Part shown: positions 31,536 to 40,908 of the stretch, one piece after another
Layout: the number at the start of each line of letters is the position of its first letter
Numbering within the stretch: the first letter of the stretch is position 1
NCBI RefSeq assembly: GCF_014200375.1
Contig: NZ_JACHBP010000001.1
Coordinates: 1,922,001 to 1,986,000, forward strand
Direction: 5' to 3'
DNA: 64,000 bases
Origin: Terrimesophilobacter mesophilus
GTDB lineage: Bacteria; Actinomycetota; Actinomycetes; Actinomycetales; Microbacteriaceae
Made by a program: the position numbers and the translations under genes
The notes under the pieces: model-generated
The model's database searches: none
The model's input: the letters and a program-made list of their open reading frames with translations, nothing else
What the model was told of the DNA's origin: nothing

Positions 31536-32429
31536 ATGCGTACGAAGTTCGCGCTGCCGGCCATTGTGGCCGTGGCGGCACTTATGCTCACCGGATGTGT
31601 GGACAACAGCACTCCGACTACGCCCGGCGGAAGCAGCGACAATCCGGCAGTCGGCGTCGACGCTGCGGCAGTCGCACTGCTCCCCGACAACATCAAGTCG
31701 GCAGGCAAGCTCATCATCGGCATCGACCCGACCTACCCGCCCAACGAGTCGAAGGATGACGCCGGCAACCCGGTCGGTTGGGACGTCGAACTCGCCGACG
31801 CGATGGCGGCCAAGCTCGGACTCAAGACCGATTACCAGATCTCCAGCTTCGACAAGATCATCCCGAGCATCAAGGGCGGCACCTACGACATCGGCGTCTC
31901 CTCGTTCACCGACAACGTCGAGCGTGAGGCCTCGGTCGACTTCGTGAATTACTTCGTCGCCGGTGTCCAGTGGGCGCAGCCGAAGGGCAGCAATGTCGAC
32001 CCCGCCAACGCGTGCGGTCTGACAGTCTCCGTGCAGGCGACCACCTACGAAGAGACCGACGAACTGCCGGCCGCGTCGAAGAAGTGCACCGACGCGGGTA
32101 AGAAGCCCATCACCATCCTGAAGTTCGACAAGCAGGATGACGCCACCCTGGCCATCACCGATGGGCGCGCAGACGCGATGAGCGCCGACACCCCCATCAC
32201 CCTGTACGCGATCTCGAAGCTGGCCGACAAGATCGAGCCGGCCGGCGCATCCTTCGAGGACGCCCCGTACGGAATCGCCGTCCAGAAGGGATCCCCGCTC
32301 GCGAAGGCCCTCCAGGCCGCGCTGCAGTCCATGGTCGATGACGGAAGCTACATGGCAATCCTCGACAAGTGGGGCGTCGGAGCCGGCGGCATCACCACCA
32401 TCACGATCAACGCGGCCGCCAACGGCTGA
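31536..32429 (+). CDS. ABC transporter substrate-binding lipoprotein (polar amino acid family 3)
   Basis: The 297-residue protein has a lipobox (ALMLTGC, residue 21), then the family 3 binding fold: LIIGIDPTYPPNESKDDAGNPVGWDVELADAMAAKLGL, SSFDKIIPSIKGGTYDIGVSSFTDN, and SPLAKALQAALQSMVDDGSYMAILDKWG. GWDVEL and the D-rich loop are typical of arginine/histidine/glutamine or opine binders; the ligand is not clear. It has AAGGAA before its ATG and is the first gene of a binding-protein, permease and ATPase operon. Confidence 0.9.
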   Translation: MRTKFALPAIVAVAALMLTGCVDNSTPTTPGGSSDNPAVGVDAAAVALLPDNIKSAGKLIIGIDPTYPPNESKDDAGNPVGWDVELADAMAAKLGLKTDYQISSFDKIIPSIKGGTYDIGVSSFTDNVEREASVDFVNYFVAGVQWAQPKGSNVDPANACGLTVSVQATTYEETDELPAASKKCTDAGKKPITILKFDKQDDATLAITDGRADAMSADTPITLYAISKLADKIEPAGASFEDAPYGIAVQKGSPLAKALQAALQSMVDDGSYMAILDKWGVGAGGITTITINAAANG

Positions 32430-32431
32430 TC

Positions 32432-33421
32432 GTGAGTTCGTCACGAGACGACCGGCCGGTGACACGGGAGACCGTGTTGCCGGCCGGTGACGAGCCGGAG
32501 CCGATCAAGGCCATCCGGCTGAAGCATCCCGGCCGCATCGTCTTCGCCGTCATCCTCGTGGCGGCGCTGGCGATCTTCGTGATCGACGCCGCCCAGCGCC
32601 CAGCGTACGGCTGGGACAACTTCGCCAAGTTCGTCTTCGACAAGCGGATCTCGCAGGCCGCCGGATTCACCCTCCTGCTCACGATCTACTCGATGCTCAT
32701 CGCGATCGTGCTCGGCATCACGCTCGCCGTCATGCGGCTCTCCGACAACCCCGTCGTGAAGAGCGTCGCGTGGCTGTACCTCTGGATCTTCCGCGGAACC
32801 CCGGTCTACGTGCAACTGGTGTTCTGGGGGCTCATCACCACCATCTACCAGACCATCGACATCGGCATCCCGTTCACACAGCCGTGGATCTCCATCGAGT
32901 CGAAGGGCTTCATCGACGTCTTCTGGCTCGCCGTCATCGGCCTCGCCCTCAACGAGGCGGCCTACATGGCCGAGATCGTGCGGGCCGGCATCCTCTCCGT
33001 CGATCAGGGACAGGAAGAGGCGTCGACCGCGCTCGGGATGTCGTGGATCCAGACCATGCGTCGCGTCATCATCCCGCAGGCCATGCGCATCATCATCCCG
33101 CCGACCGGCAACGAGGTCATCTCGATGCTCAAGACGACATCGCTCGTCACGGCCGTGCCGTTCAGCTTCGACCTGTACGGCCGCGCCCGGGACATCTCGG
33201 TGGAGATCTACGACCCGATCCCGCTCCTGCTCGTCGCCTCAGCCTGGTATCTCGCCTTCACCTCCGTACTCATGGTCGGCCAGTACTTCCTCGAGAAGCG
33301 CTTCTCGCGTGGGGTCGGCCAGGCCCGGCCGGAGAAGAAGGGCGGCACGCCGACCGAAACGGTGCCGATCGTCACAGCACCGGCGACCGTCGTCGACCGC
33401 GGCGAGGAGGAGAAACGGTGA
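32432..33421 (+). CDS. Amino-acid ABC transporter permease (HisM type)
   Basis: The GTG at 32432, 2 nt after the preceding stop, gives a 329-residue protein with a hydrophilic head, about five helices and the HisM-family signature: [35 protein letters not shown], and the EAA loop [44 protein letters not shown]. It would form the membrane pore as a homodimer. The last four bases overlap the ATPase start. Confidence 0.9.
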   Translation: MSSSRDDRPVTRETVLPAGDEPEPIKAIRLKHPGRIVFAVILVAALAIFVIDAAQRPAYGWDNFAKFVFDKRISQAAGFTLLLTIYSMLIAIVLGITLAVMRLSDNPVVKSVAWLYLWIFRGTPVYVQLVFWGLITTIYQTIDIGIPFTQPWISIESKGFIDVFWLAVIGLALNEAAYMAEIVRAGILSVDQGQEEASTALGMSWIQTMRRVIIPQAMRIIIPPTGNEVISMLKTTSLVTAVPFSFDLYGRARDISVEIYDPIPLLLVASAWYLAFTSVLMVGQYFLEKRFSRGVGQARPEKKGGTPTETVPIVTAPATVVDRGEEEKR

Positions 33422-34197
33422 CTGCCGACACGACCGACACCCCCATGGTGCATGCCGACCGCGTCTCCAAGAGCTTCGGGTCCAACCGAGTGCTCAAGAG
33501 CATCTCGCTCACCGTCAAGCGGGGAGAAGTGCTGTGCCTCGTCGGGCCGAGCGGGTCGGGAAAATCCACGTTCCTGCGCTGCATCAACCATCTCGAACGG
33601 GTGGACGCCGGCAGGCTCACCGTCGACGGCGTCCTCGTCGGCTATGAGGAACGCGGCGACAAGCTCTACGAGCTGCACCCCAAGGAGGCTGCACGCCAGC
33701 GCCGCGACATCGGCATGGTGTTCCAGCGCTTCAACCTCTTCCCGCACATGACCGCGCTCGAGAACATCGTCGAGGCGCCCATCCGGGTCAAGGGAGTCAA
33801 GAAGGCGGATGCCGTGGCGCGGGCCAGGGAACTGCTCGCGCGCGTCGGGCTCGCCGAGAAGGCGGACGCCTATCCAGCTCACCTCTCCGGCGGCCAGCAG
33901 CAGCGGGTCGCGATCGCCAGGGCTCTCGCCATGGACCCCAAACTCATGCTCTTCGACGAGCCGACCTCGGCCCTCGACCCCGAACTCGTGGGCGAGGTGC
34001 TCGACGTCATGAAGACGCTCGCCGAGTCGGGCATGACGATGATCGTCGTCACCCACGAGATGGGGTTCGCACGGGAGGTCGCCGACTCGCTCGTGTTCAT
34101 GGACGGCGGGGTCGTCGTCGAGTCCGGGGATCCGGTCGAGGTGCTGGGTAACCCGCAGCACAAGCGGACGCAGGCGTTTCTGTCGAAGGTGCTGTAG
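33418..34197 (+). CDS. Amino-acid ABC transporter ATP-binding protein
   Basis: The GTG at 33418 overlaps the permease stop (GTGA). The 259-residue ATPase has Walker [11 protein letters not shown]-loop [12 protein letters not shown], signature [15 protein letters not shown], Walker [15 protein letters not shown] and switch VVTHEMGFA, the standard pattern of GlnQ/HisP-type importers. It is the last gene of the three-gene importer. A weak hairpin (CGCTC/GAGCG, 34207-34226) lies between its stop and the convergent deacylase gene. Confidence 0.92.
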   Translation: MTADTTDTPMVHADRVSKSFGSNRVLKSISLTVKRGEVLCLVGPSGSGKSTFLRCINHLERVDAGRLTVDGVLVGYEERGDKLYELHPKEAARQRRDIGMVFQRFNLFPHMTALENIVEAPIRVKGVKKADAVARARELLARVGLAEKADAYPAHLSGGQQQRVAIARALAMDPKLMLFDEPTSALDPELVGEVLDVMKTLAESGMTMIVVTHEMGFAREVADSLVFMDGGVVVESGDPVEVLGNPQHKRTQAFLSKVL

Positions 34198-34241
34198 GGG
34201 CGGTCGCTCGGAGGTTGGCGAGCGGCGGGCTTCTGCGGGCC

Positions 34242-35522
34242 CTAGAGGTGCGCTCCGCAGCGGCGGGCTGCGAGGAGCGCGAGCGAGCGGGTTACCGAGA
34301 TGAGCTCGTCGAGATTCATCTGCTCGCGCACGGCGTGCGCGAAGCGCACGTCGCCGGGGCCGAAGTGCAGGGTCGGGATGCCGCCGATCCCGGCGTACAG
34401 GCGCAGGTCGCTGCCGTATGGCGCTGCTGCGCGCTCGGGGGCGGTGCCGGTCAGGTCGGAGATGGATGCCGACACCTCATCGATGAACTCGTGCTGGGCG
34501 TCGATGCTTCCGCTCGCGAACTGGCCGCCCGGCCAGGTGACGATCGCCGGGTGGTCGGTCAGCCAGGGGTCGCGCGTGCTCGCGGCGGCGACGCGCTCCT
34601 CGAAGGCGGCCCTGGCCTCCGCCGGGTCCTCGCCGAGGATGACGCCCATCCTGCCCTCGGCGACGAGGCTCTCGGGAACGCTCGACGACCAGTTTCCGGC
34701 CTGCAGTTTGCCGATCGAGATGCCGAACGGCATCACGTAGTTGCGGAACAGTGGGTCCGGGTTGGCGTTGCGCTCGGCCTCGAACTGCTTGATGGCGGCG
34801 TCGATCCCGAGGAACACATCGAACGCGCTCACCCCGCTCAGACGGGTGCTTCCGTGCGCCGCTTTGCCGGCCACCTCGATGCGGAAGGTCAGCGCGCCGG
34901 CGCACGCGGTCACGATGCGGCCGGTGGTCGGCTCGGTGAGCACAGCTGCTTCCCCTCGGTGGCCGCGCAGCATCGTGGCGAAGGCGCCGAGCCCTCCGTC
35001 CTCCTCGCTCATGACGGAGTGCACCGCGAGCGGGCGCTCGAGGGTGACGCCCGCGTGGCGCAGCGCACGCACCACGGCGAGATTCGCGGCCACACCGGCC
35101 TTCATGTCGCAGGCCCCGCGTCCGTGCAGCACCCTGCCGACGATGTCGCCCGCGAAGGGGTCGCGGCCGTCCCACTTCTCGATCTCACCCTCCGGCACCA
35201 CGTCGACGTGACCCTGCAGGACGAGGGCCGGATGGCCACCGCCCGGTGTCACGCCGACGACGCCGTAACCCTCCAGCCGATCGGTCTCCTCGCCGGGATA
35301 GAGCGGATGCGCGCGCAGCTCGTCGAGGTCGAACTTCCAGCTGTCGACCTCGAGACCCAGTTCGTCGAGCACGCGTGCCTGCGAGTTCTGCAGGTCGGAT
35401 TCGGCGTCCGTCCCGGTCGTGCTCGGCACGCGGATGAGGTCGACCAGGTTGTCGATCAACGCTTCTTCGTCGATGGCGTCGAGCACGCGGCTCTCGACCG
35501 AGGTCAATTCTGTGGCAGGCAT
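34242..35522 (-). CDS. M20 family ArgE/DapE-type deacylase
   Basis: The 426-residue metallopeptidase-fold protein has the M20 landmarks: LQGHVDVVPEG (first metal His and Asp), GRGACDMKAGVAANLA (bridging Asp), and SVMSEEDGGLGAF (catalytic Glu-Glu). SVESRVLDAIDEEALIDNLVDLIRVPS is typical of the ArgE/DapE-like deacylases. It removes acyl groups from amino-acid derivatives; exact substrate unknown. It is convergent with the amino-acid importer, which could import the same kind of compound, but this is a guess. Confidence 0.85.
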   Translation of the reverse strand: MPATELTSVESRVLDAIDEEALIDNLVDLIRVPSTTGTDAESDLQNSQARVLDELGLEVDSWKFDLDELRAHPLYPGEETDRLEGYGVVGVTPGGGHPALVLQGHVDVVPEGEIEKWDGRDPFAGDIVGRVLHGRGACDMKAGVAANLAVVRALRHAGVTLERPLAVHSVMSEEDGGLGAFATMLRGHRGEAAVLTEPTTGRIVTACAGALTFRIEVAGKAAHGSTRLSGVSAFDVFLGIDAAIKQFEAERNANPDPLFRNYVMPFGISIGKLQAGNWSSSVPESLVAEGRMGVILGEDPAEARAAFEERVAAASTRDPWLTDHPAIVTWPGGQFASGSIDAQHEFIDEVSASISDLTGTAPERAAAPYGSDLRLYAGIGGIPTLHFGPGDVRFAHAVREQMNLDELISVTRSLALLAARRCGAHL

Positions 35523-35555
35523 ATGCCCACCTTATTGCTGCCAACCGCCCGCTCG

Positions 35556-38500
35556 TCAGAGCGAGGCGAGGAGCTTCGTGACGCGCTGGAGCGAGACCGG
35601 CTCGGCGGTTCCGAGGTGCTGCGCGAACAGTGAGAGGCGCAACTCCTCGAGGAGCCAGCGGGCGTGCGCGAGCGCCGGGGCGGCATCCGGATGCGGTGGC
35701 AGTTCGCCGCCCGCCGCGCGGTAGCGTTCGGTCGCCGACTGCACCTCCGACATCCAGACGCGGTCACGGCCAAGGTTCTCGGCGAGCTTGCCGACGCGGT
35801 GGGTGATGCCGGTGAGGTAGACCGGCAGACGTCGCAGTTGACCAAGTCCGGTGCGGGAGACGAAGCCCGGAAAGACGAGCGCGTCGAGCTGCTCGCGGGC
35901 GTCGGCGAGCGGTGCGATGAGTGCGAGGTTCGAGGCCGCAGCGATGGACTTCTCGGCGTCTCGAGCCGTAGCGAGCACTGAGCTCACAAGGCTCACGACG
36001 TCGAAGAGCGAATCGAGGACGGAGGCGGAGAACTCGTCGCGCACGGCCTCGAAGTCGGCGCGGGTTCGGATGTCCCGCTCGCCGAGCACGGCGTCGGCGC
36101 AGGCGAGCATGCAGTCCGCGACGAGCGCGCTCGTCGACGGGTACGGGCTGCGGGCGAGAGCGAGTTTCTCCGCGGAGGTGAGGTGCTCCTGCACGTAACC
36201 CGTCGGGGACGGGACGGCGAGTTGCAGCATCCGGAGAACGCCGAGGCGGTGTTCTCTGGCCTGGTCGGCCGGCGTGGCCATGAGCCGGATCGCGACGCTC
36301 GTCCCGGTGTCCGCGAGGGCAGGGTAGGCGCGGATCGTGTTGCCGGCCTGGCGGGTGTCGAGGATGCGAGGGAGTTCGTCGAAGTCCCAACTCGTGAGGC
36401 CGTCGCGCTCGATCGCGTTCGGCGTGCTCACGACGGCCTTGGCGACCGACTCCCGCGTGCGGGACTGGAGCTTGTGCTGCAGGGAGTCGAGGTCCTTGGA
36501 GGTTGCCACCCTTCGCCCGTGCTCGTCGATCACGGCGAAGGTGACCGCGAGGTGCGGCGGGATGCGGTCGAGGTCGAAATCGTCGGCGGTGACCGGGGTG
36601 TAGGTCGCGCGCTGGATCTGCGCGGCGAGGAACTCGCGCAGGCCCAGCTCGTCGGAGCCGTGTGCCGGTGCGTCCTTGAGCAGCCGGGTCGCCCAGTCGG
36701 CGGCCGGCACGACGTTGCGACGGATCGCCTTCGGCAGCGACTTGATGAGCGCCACCACGAGTTGCTCGCGAAGTCCCGGCACCTGCCAGTCGAAGCCGGC
36801 CGGCCGCAGCCGGGGCAGCAGGGCGATCGGGACGTGCACAGTCACACCGTCGTCCTCGGCGCCCGGCTCGAAGCGGTAACTGAGCTTGAGGCGCTGGTCG
36901 CTCTGGTGCCAGACATCCGGGTACCCGCCTTCGATCGCTTCGCTGCGATCTGCGCGGGCATGGTCGGGGCCCGCTTCGCTCCCGCTCGGTTCCGGGTCGC
37001 CGCCGAGCAGGTCTTCGCGGTGCATCGTCAGCAGGTCGGGGTTCTCGACGCGCATCTTCTTCCACCACGACTCGAAGGCGCGCTGGTCGGTGACCTCGGC
37101 CGGGATCACGCGATCGTAGAAGCCGAACACCGCCTCGTCGTCGAACAGGATGTCGCGCCGACGCGTGCGCTCTTCGACCTCGGCGAGTTCGCGGCGGAGG
37201 TGCCGATTGGCGCGGTCGAAGGCGGTCAGGCGCTTGTCGAGCCTGGAGCTGTCCCACTGCGACTCCACGAGCGCGCTGCGGATGAACAGCTCGCGCGCGA
37301 GCTCCGGATCGATCCGCCCGAGCTGCACGCGTCTCCGCGCCACGATCGGCACGCCGTAGAGGGTGACCCGTTCGTACACGACCGCGGATCCCTGGACCTT
37401 CTCCCAGTGCGGCTCACTGTAGTTGCGCTTGACGAGGTCGCCCGCGATCGGTTCGGCCCAGCTGAGGTCGATTGCGGCGTTGGTGCGTGCGAACAGCCGG
37501 CTCGTCTCGACGAGCTCTGCGCTCATGATCTCGGCGGGCTGCTTCCTCGCGAGCGCGGATCCTGGAAAGATCGCGAACCGCACCTGCCGGGCGCCGAGGT
37601 ACTCCCCGCGCTGCTGCTTCTTCGCGTCGCCCTTCTGTTCGTCCCGGATGCCGACCTGGCTGAGCAGGCCGGCCAACAGTGCGCGGTGAATGCCCACGGC
37701 ATCCGCCCCGGTCGGACCGTCGTCGGCCGGCCCGCCGCCGTGCTTGCCGACGGTCAGCCCGAGTTGCTTGGCGAGCCGCGTGAGCTGCCGGTAGACGTCG
37801 CCCCACTCACGAATTCGAAGGTAATTGAGGTACTCGGCCTTGCAGAGGCGCCGGAACGCGCTGCTGGAGAGCTCTTTCTCCTTCGTTTTCGTATAGTTCC
37901 AGAGGTTGAGGAGGGTGATGAAGTCGCTCGTCTTGTCGGTGAAGCGGGCGTGCGACTGGTCGGCCTGGGCGCGCTTCTCGAGGGGGCGCTCGCGCGGGTC
38001 CTGGATGCTGAGGGCCGCGACGATCGCCATGACCTCGCGCGTGACCCCGTACTTTCCGGACTCGATGACCATGCGTCCGAGGCGCGGGTCGATGGGGAGG
38101 CCGGCGAGCTGGCGGCCTACCTTCGTGATGGCGCCGGTGCTGTCAATGGCATTGAGCTCCCGCAACAGATCGAGCCCGTCCTTGATGCCGCGCGAGTCCG
38201 GTGGCTGCAGGAAGGGGAACTCGGCGATGTCCCCGAGACCGAGGGAGATCATCTGCAGGATGACGGCCGCGAGGTTCGTGCGCAGGATCTCCGGCTCGGT
38301 GAACTCCGGCCGGCCCTCGAAGTCCTCCTCGGAATAGAGGCGGATGGCGATGCCATCGCTCGTGCGCCCGCTGCGCCCTGAGCGCTGGTTCGCCGAAGCC
38401 TGAGAGATCGCCTCGATCGGCAGCCTCTGGATCTTCGACCGCACGCTGTAGCGGCTGATGCGCGCCGTGCCGGCGTCGATGACATACCGGATGCCGGGCA

Positions 38501-39539
38501 CGGTCAGGCTCGTCTCGGCGACGTTCGTCGCGAGCACGATACGACGGCGGATGCCGGCCGGGCGCGACCCGAACACCCGGTGCTGGTCGGCCGCGCTGAG
38601 CCTGCCGTACAGGGGGAGTACCTCGGTTTGCGGGAGGTTGCGCCCCCTGATCGCCTCCTCGGCATCCCGAATCTCGTTCTCGCCGGAGAGGAAGACGAGC
38701 ACGTCGCCGGGCGACTCGCGCGCGAGCTCGTCGAGCGCGGCGTTGATCCCGTCGAAGAGGTCCACCCCCTGTTCCTCAACCCCCGCTCTACTCCCGATGT
38801 GCAGGACATCCGCGGCCCCGCGCTTCGACCGTCCACGAGAGTCGCGCGACGACGGCCGGATGTCCTGCACAACAGGACCAGCAGGCGCGGCGGGGGAGGT
38901 GTCGGGGTCGTCGGCGGGGTCGTCGGAGACGGGATCGGGTGCGAGCGGCCGGTACCGGACCTCGACCGGGTAGCTGCGCCCGGAGACCTCGACGATGGGC
39001 GCGGGAGTGCCCGCCGCATCCGCGAAGTGCCTGGCGAAGCTCTCCGGGTCGATCGTGGCGCTCGTGATGATGACCTTGAGGTCCGGTCGTTGCGGCAGCA
39101 GCCGGCGCAGGTACCCGAGCAGGAAGTCGACCGTGAGACTGCGCTCGTGAGCCTCGTCGATGATGATCGTGTCGTATTTCTTGAGCATCCGGTCGCGGTG
39201 GATCTCGTTGAGCAGGATGCCGTCGGTCATGAGTTTGATGCGCGTGTTCTTCCCGACGCGGTCGGTGAAGCGCACCTGGTAGCCGACGAGGTCGCCCAGC
39301 GCGCTGCCGAGTTCCTCGGCGATCCGTTCGGCGATCGTGCGGGCGGCGATACGGCGGGGCTGGGTGTGCCCGATCGACTCGCGGCCGAGCTCGAGGCAGA
39401 TCTTCGGCAACTGGGTGGTCTTGCCCGAGCCGGTCGCGCCCGCGACGATGACGACCTGGTTGTCCTGGATGGCGGCGGCGATGTCGTCGCGCCGCTGGCT
39501 GACCGGCAGGTCGGGAGGGTAGCTGATTGCGGGCATCAT
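35556..39539 (-). CDS. hrpA: DEAH-box ATP-dependent RNA helicase HrpA
   Basis: The 1,327-residue protein has the DEAH/RHA helicase core: Walker A GATGSGKTT (34-42), IIIDEAHERS (DEAH 128-131), SAT (160-162), the RISRYSVRS beta-hairpin region and QRSGRSGR motif VI. The HA2 and OB-fold domains follow and a long C-terminal DUF3418 region runs to the end, as in E. coli HrpA (1,300 residues). HrpA processes structured mRNA and rescues collided ribosomes. Residues about 223-247 (VQDIRPSSRDSRGRSK...ADVLHIGS) are encoded by an inserted palindromic element absent from the E. coli protein. ATG at 39539 or 39536. Confidence 0.95.
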   Translation of the reverse strand: MMPAISYPPDLPVSQRRDDIAAAIQDNQVVIVAGATGSGKTTQLPKICLELGRESIGHTQPRRIAARTIAERIAEELGSALGDLVGYQVRFTDRVGKNTRIKLMTDGILLNEIHRDRMLKKYDTIIIDEAHERSLTVDFLLGYLRRLLPQRPDLKVIITSATIDPESFARHFADAAGTPAPIVEVSGRSYPVEVRYRPLAPDPVSDDPADDPDTSPAAPAGPVVQDIRPSSRDSRGRSKRGAADVLHIGSRAGVEEQGVDLFDGINAALDELARESPGDVLVFLSGENEIRDAEEAIRGRNLPQTEVLPLYGRLSAADQHRVFGSRPAGIRRRIVLATNVAETSLTVPGIRYVIDAGTARISRYSVRSKIQRLPIEAISQASANQRSGRSGRTSDGIAIRLYSEEDFEGRPEFTEPEILRTNLAAVILQMISLGLGDIAEFPFLQPPDSRGIKDGLDLLRELNAIDSTGAITKVGRQLAGLPIDPRLGRMVIESGKYGVTREVMAIVAALSIQDPRERPLEKRAQADQSHARFTDKTSDFITLLNLWNYTKTKEKELSSSAFRRLCKAEYLNYLRIREWGDVYRQLTRLAKQLGLTVGKHGGGPADDGPTGADAVGIHRALLAGLLSQVGIRDEQKGDAKKQQRGEYLGARQVRFAIFPGSALARKQPAEIMSAELVETSRLFARTNAAIDLSWAEPIAGDLVKRNYSEPHWEKVQGSAVVYERVTLYGVPIVARRRVQLGRIDPELARELFIRSALVESQWDSSRLDKRLTAFDRANRHLRRELAEVEERTRRRDILFDDEAVFGFYDRVIPAEVTDQRAFESWWKKMRVENPDLLTMHREDLLGGDPEPSGSEAGPDHARADRSEAIEGGYPDVWHQSDQRLKLSYRFEPGAEDDGVTVHVPIALLPRLRPAGFDWQVPGLREQLVVALIKSLPKAIRRNVVPAADWATRLLKDAPAHGSDELGLREFLAAQIQRATYTPVTADDFDLDRIPPHLAVTFAVIDEHGRRVATSKDLDSLQHKLQSRTRESVAKAVVSTPNAIERDGLTSWDFDELPRILDTRQAGNTIRAYPALADTGTSVAIRLMATPADQAREHRLGVLRMLQLAVPSPTGYVQEHLTSAEKLALARSPYPSTSALVADCMLACADAVLGERDIRTRADFEAVRDEFSASVLDSLFDVVSLVSSVLATARDAEKSIAAASNLALIAPLADAREQLDALVFPGFVSRTGLGQLRRLPVYLTGITHRVGKLAENLGRDRVWMSEVQSATERYRAAGGELPPHPDAAPALAHARWLLEELRLSLFAQHLGTAEPVSLQRVTKLLASL
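38798..38871. repeat. Palindromic element inserted in frame in hrpA
   Basis: Two perfect 15-bp arms, TGTGCAGGACATCCG (38798-38812) and CGGATGTCCTGCACA (38857-38871), flank a 44-nt spacer. The element lies in the linker between the two RecA-like halves and encodes about 25 polar, arginine-rich residues without breaking the frame. Palindromic elements inserted into proteins are known in Rickettsia (RPE); this one seems similar in kind, not in sequence. Confidence 0.7.
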
Positions 39540-39551
39540 GAGCCCTCCAGC

Positions 39552-40226
39552 TTATGCCGCAGGGCGCAGGTTGAACGTGGTCGCGAATCGATCGAGCAGG
39601 TTCGCGTCTCCGGTCAGTACGGCCACCTCACGGCGCCGGAGGGCCTCTGCCGGTGTCAGGTCGCCCGAGATGAGCTTGTGGATCGACGGACCGGTCTCGA
39701 AGGCGAGACGCGGCCGGCCTGCCGGGCTCGATTCGGCATCCGAACCGTCCAGCCTGGTGACGTGCAGCGCCGCGCGGTCCACCTCGAGCCGCAGGCTGAA
39801 GTCCCGCAGGTGAGTGTCGTAGATCGTGGGGGGCAGCGTCTCGGCCGAGACCGGCCGGAACGCGGTGCGGAACGTCATGCTCATGGAGTCCGGCGTGATG
39901 ACGTCGTCCTCGGCGGGTTCGCCCATGTCGTGGAAACCCCATCGGCCGAGCGCCAGGATGACATCCTCGAGCCCTTGCCCGAATTCGGTGAGCGTGTAGA
40001 TGAGCCCGTGGGCGAACGGCACCCTGCGGACGATCCCTGCAGCCTGCAATTCTTTGAGACGTGCGCTCAGGATGTTGGTCGGGATGCGCGGCAGGCCCTC
40101 CTTGAGGTCGCTGTACCGGCGTGCACCGACGAGGAGATCCCGCACGATGAGGAGCGCCCAGCGTTCACCGACGAGGTCGACCGCGGTGGCCACCCCGCAG
40201 TACTGGCCGTAGCTGCGCGCTGACAT
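39552..40226 (-). CDS. HxlR-family transcriptional regulator with C-terminal SCP2-like domain
   Basis: The first 110 residues form the HxlR winged helix: YGQYCGVATAVDLVGERWALLIVRDLLVGARRYSDLKEGLPRIPTNILSARLKELQAAGIV, split over helices 2-4, with a conserved Cys (C10) that in HxlR proteins can sense electrophiles or oxidants. The remaining 110 residues (LRLEVDRAALHVTRLDG, FETGPSIHKLISGDLTPAEAL) look like a sterol-carrier-type ligand pocket. It is 4 nt downstream of the VOC gene on the same strand; it probably controls this pair. Confidence 0.85.
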   Translation of the reverse strand: MSARSYGQYCGVATAVDLVGERWALLIVRDLLVGARRYSDLKEGLPRIPTNILSARLKELQAAGIVRRVPFAHGLIYTLTEFGQGLEDVILALGRWGFHDMGEPAEDDVITPDSMSMTFRTAFRPVSAETLPPTIYDTHLRDFSLRLEVDRAALHVTRLDGSDAESSPAGRPRLAFETGPSIHKLISGDLTPAEALRRREVAVLTGDANLLDRFATTFNLRPAA

Positions 40227-40230
40227 CGGG

Positions 40231-40674
40231 TCAGGAGCCCTGGCCCCGCTGGGCCAGGAACGCCTCTGGCCCCATCTCGGCGGCGACCGGGTCCATCCAG
40301 AGCATGCCGAAGGTATTGCCGTCCGGGTCCTCGAAGTCGCGCGAGTACATGAAGCCGTAGTCCTGGGCTTCGCGCTGCTCGGCCCCGCCCACGGCGACGA
40401 CCCTCTCGAGGAAGGCGTCGACGTCGTCGCGCGTGTCGGCGCTCAGGGAGATCTGCACCTGGGCGGATGTGCTCGGGTCGATGATCGTCTTGTCGGTGAA
40501 GGTGGCGAAGTAGTCGCGCGTGAGCACCATGAGGTAGATCGTGTCGGAGATGACGACGCAGATCGCATTCTCGTCACTGAAGTTGTCGTTGATGCTCCAG
40601 CCCACACCGGAGTAGAACGCGCGGGCGCGCTCCAGGTCGCTCGTGGGGATGTTGAGGAAGACGCTCGTTGCCAT
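40231..40674 (-). CDS. VOC superfamily (glyoxalase-like) protein
   Basis: The ATG at 40674 has AAGGAA 7 nt upstream. The 147-residue protein is a single VOC module pair: MATSVFLNIPTSDLERARAFYSGVGW and SRDFEDPDGNTFGMLWMDP, with H/E metal ligands not fully conserved (no clear H at the first strand). It belongs to the PhnB-like or lactoylglutathione-lyase-related group of unknown substrate. It is the first gene of a VOC-HxlR pair with a repetitive upstream region. Confidence 0.8.
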   Translation of the reverse strand: MATSVFLNIPTSDLERARAFYSGVGWSINDNFSDENAICVVISDTIYLMVLTRDYFATFTDKTIIDPSTSAQVQISLSADTRDDVDAFLERVVAVGGAEQREAQDYGFMYSRDFEDPDGNTFGMLWMDPVAAEMGPEAFLAQRGQGS

Positions 40675-40712
40675 GATGGGTTCCTTGGTGACGCCGGTCG
40701 GTGGTCGCTTGC

Positions 40713-40757
40713 TGATTGCCCGTACTCGTTGATTGCCCGTACTCGCTGATTGCTCCG
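40713..40757. repeat. 17-bp tandem repeat upstream of the VOC-HxlR genes
   Basis: Two adjacent copies of TGATTGCCCGTACTCG(T/C), 40713-40729 and 40730-40746, are followed by a truncated third, TGATTGCTCCGTGG. The array lies about 40 nt upstream of the VOC start. Just beyond it, GCTTG-TCAAGAG-CAAGC (40788-40804) is an inverted repeat in an A-rich stretch that could hold the promoter or an HxlR site. Confidence 0.6.
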
Positions 40758-40877
40758 TGGCCACGATACTTGCAAAAAACAAGCACGCTTGTCAAGAGCA
40801 AGCAACCACAGCGCCAGAGTGTATACATATCTGTGGATATCCGACACATTCTGCGCTACAATCGCAACTTGACCGCA

Positions 40878-40893
40878 ATTCTGTATACAGAAT
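40878..40893 (+). promoter_or_regulatory. GntR-type operator before the prp operon
   Basis: ATTCTGTATACAGAAT is a perfect 16-bp palindrome ending 15 nt before the GntR start codon. A second TGTATACA core is at 40820-40827. TGTATACA-centred palindromes are typical of FadR-subfamily GntR regulators, so the protein at 40909-41574 probably represses itself and prpDBC here. Confidence 0.7.
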
Positions 40894-40908
40894 GAGGGGA
40901 GGGATGCC

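Noticed and set aside
40713-40757. CRISPR array
   Set aside because: Two and a half adjacent 17-bp repeats without spacers and no cas genes in the window.
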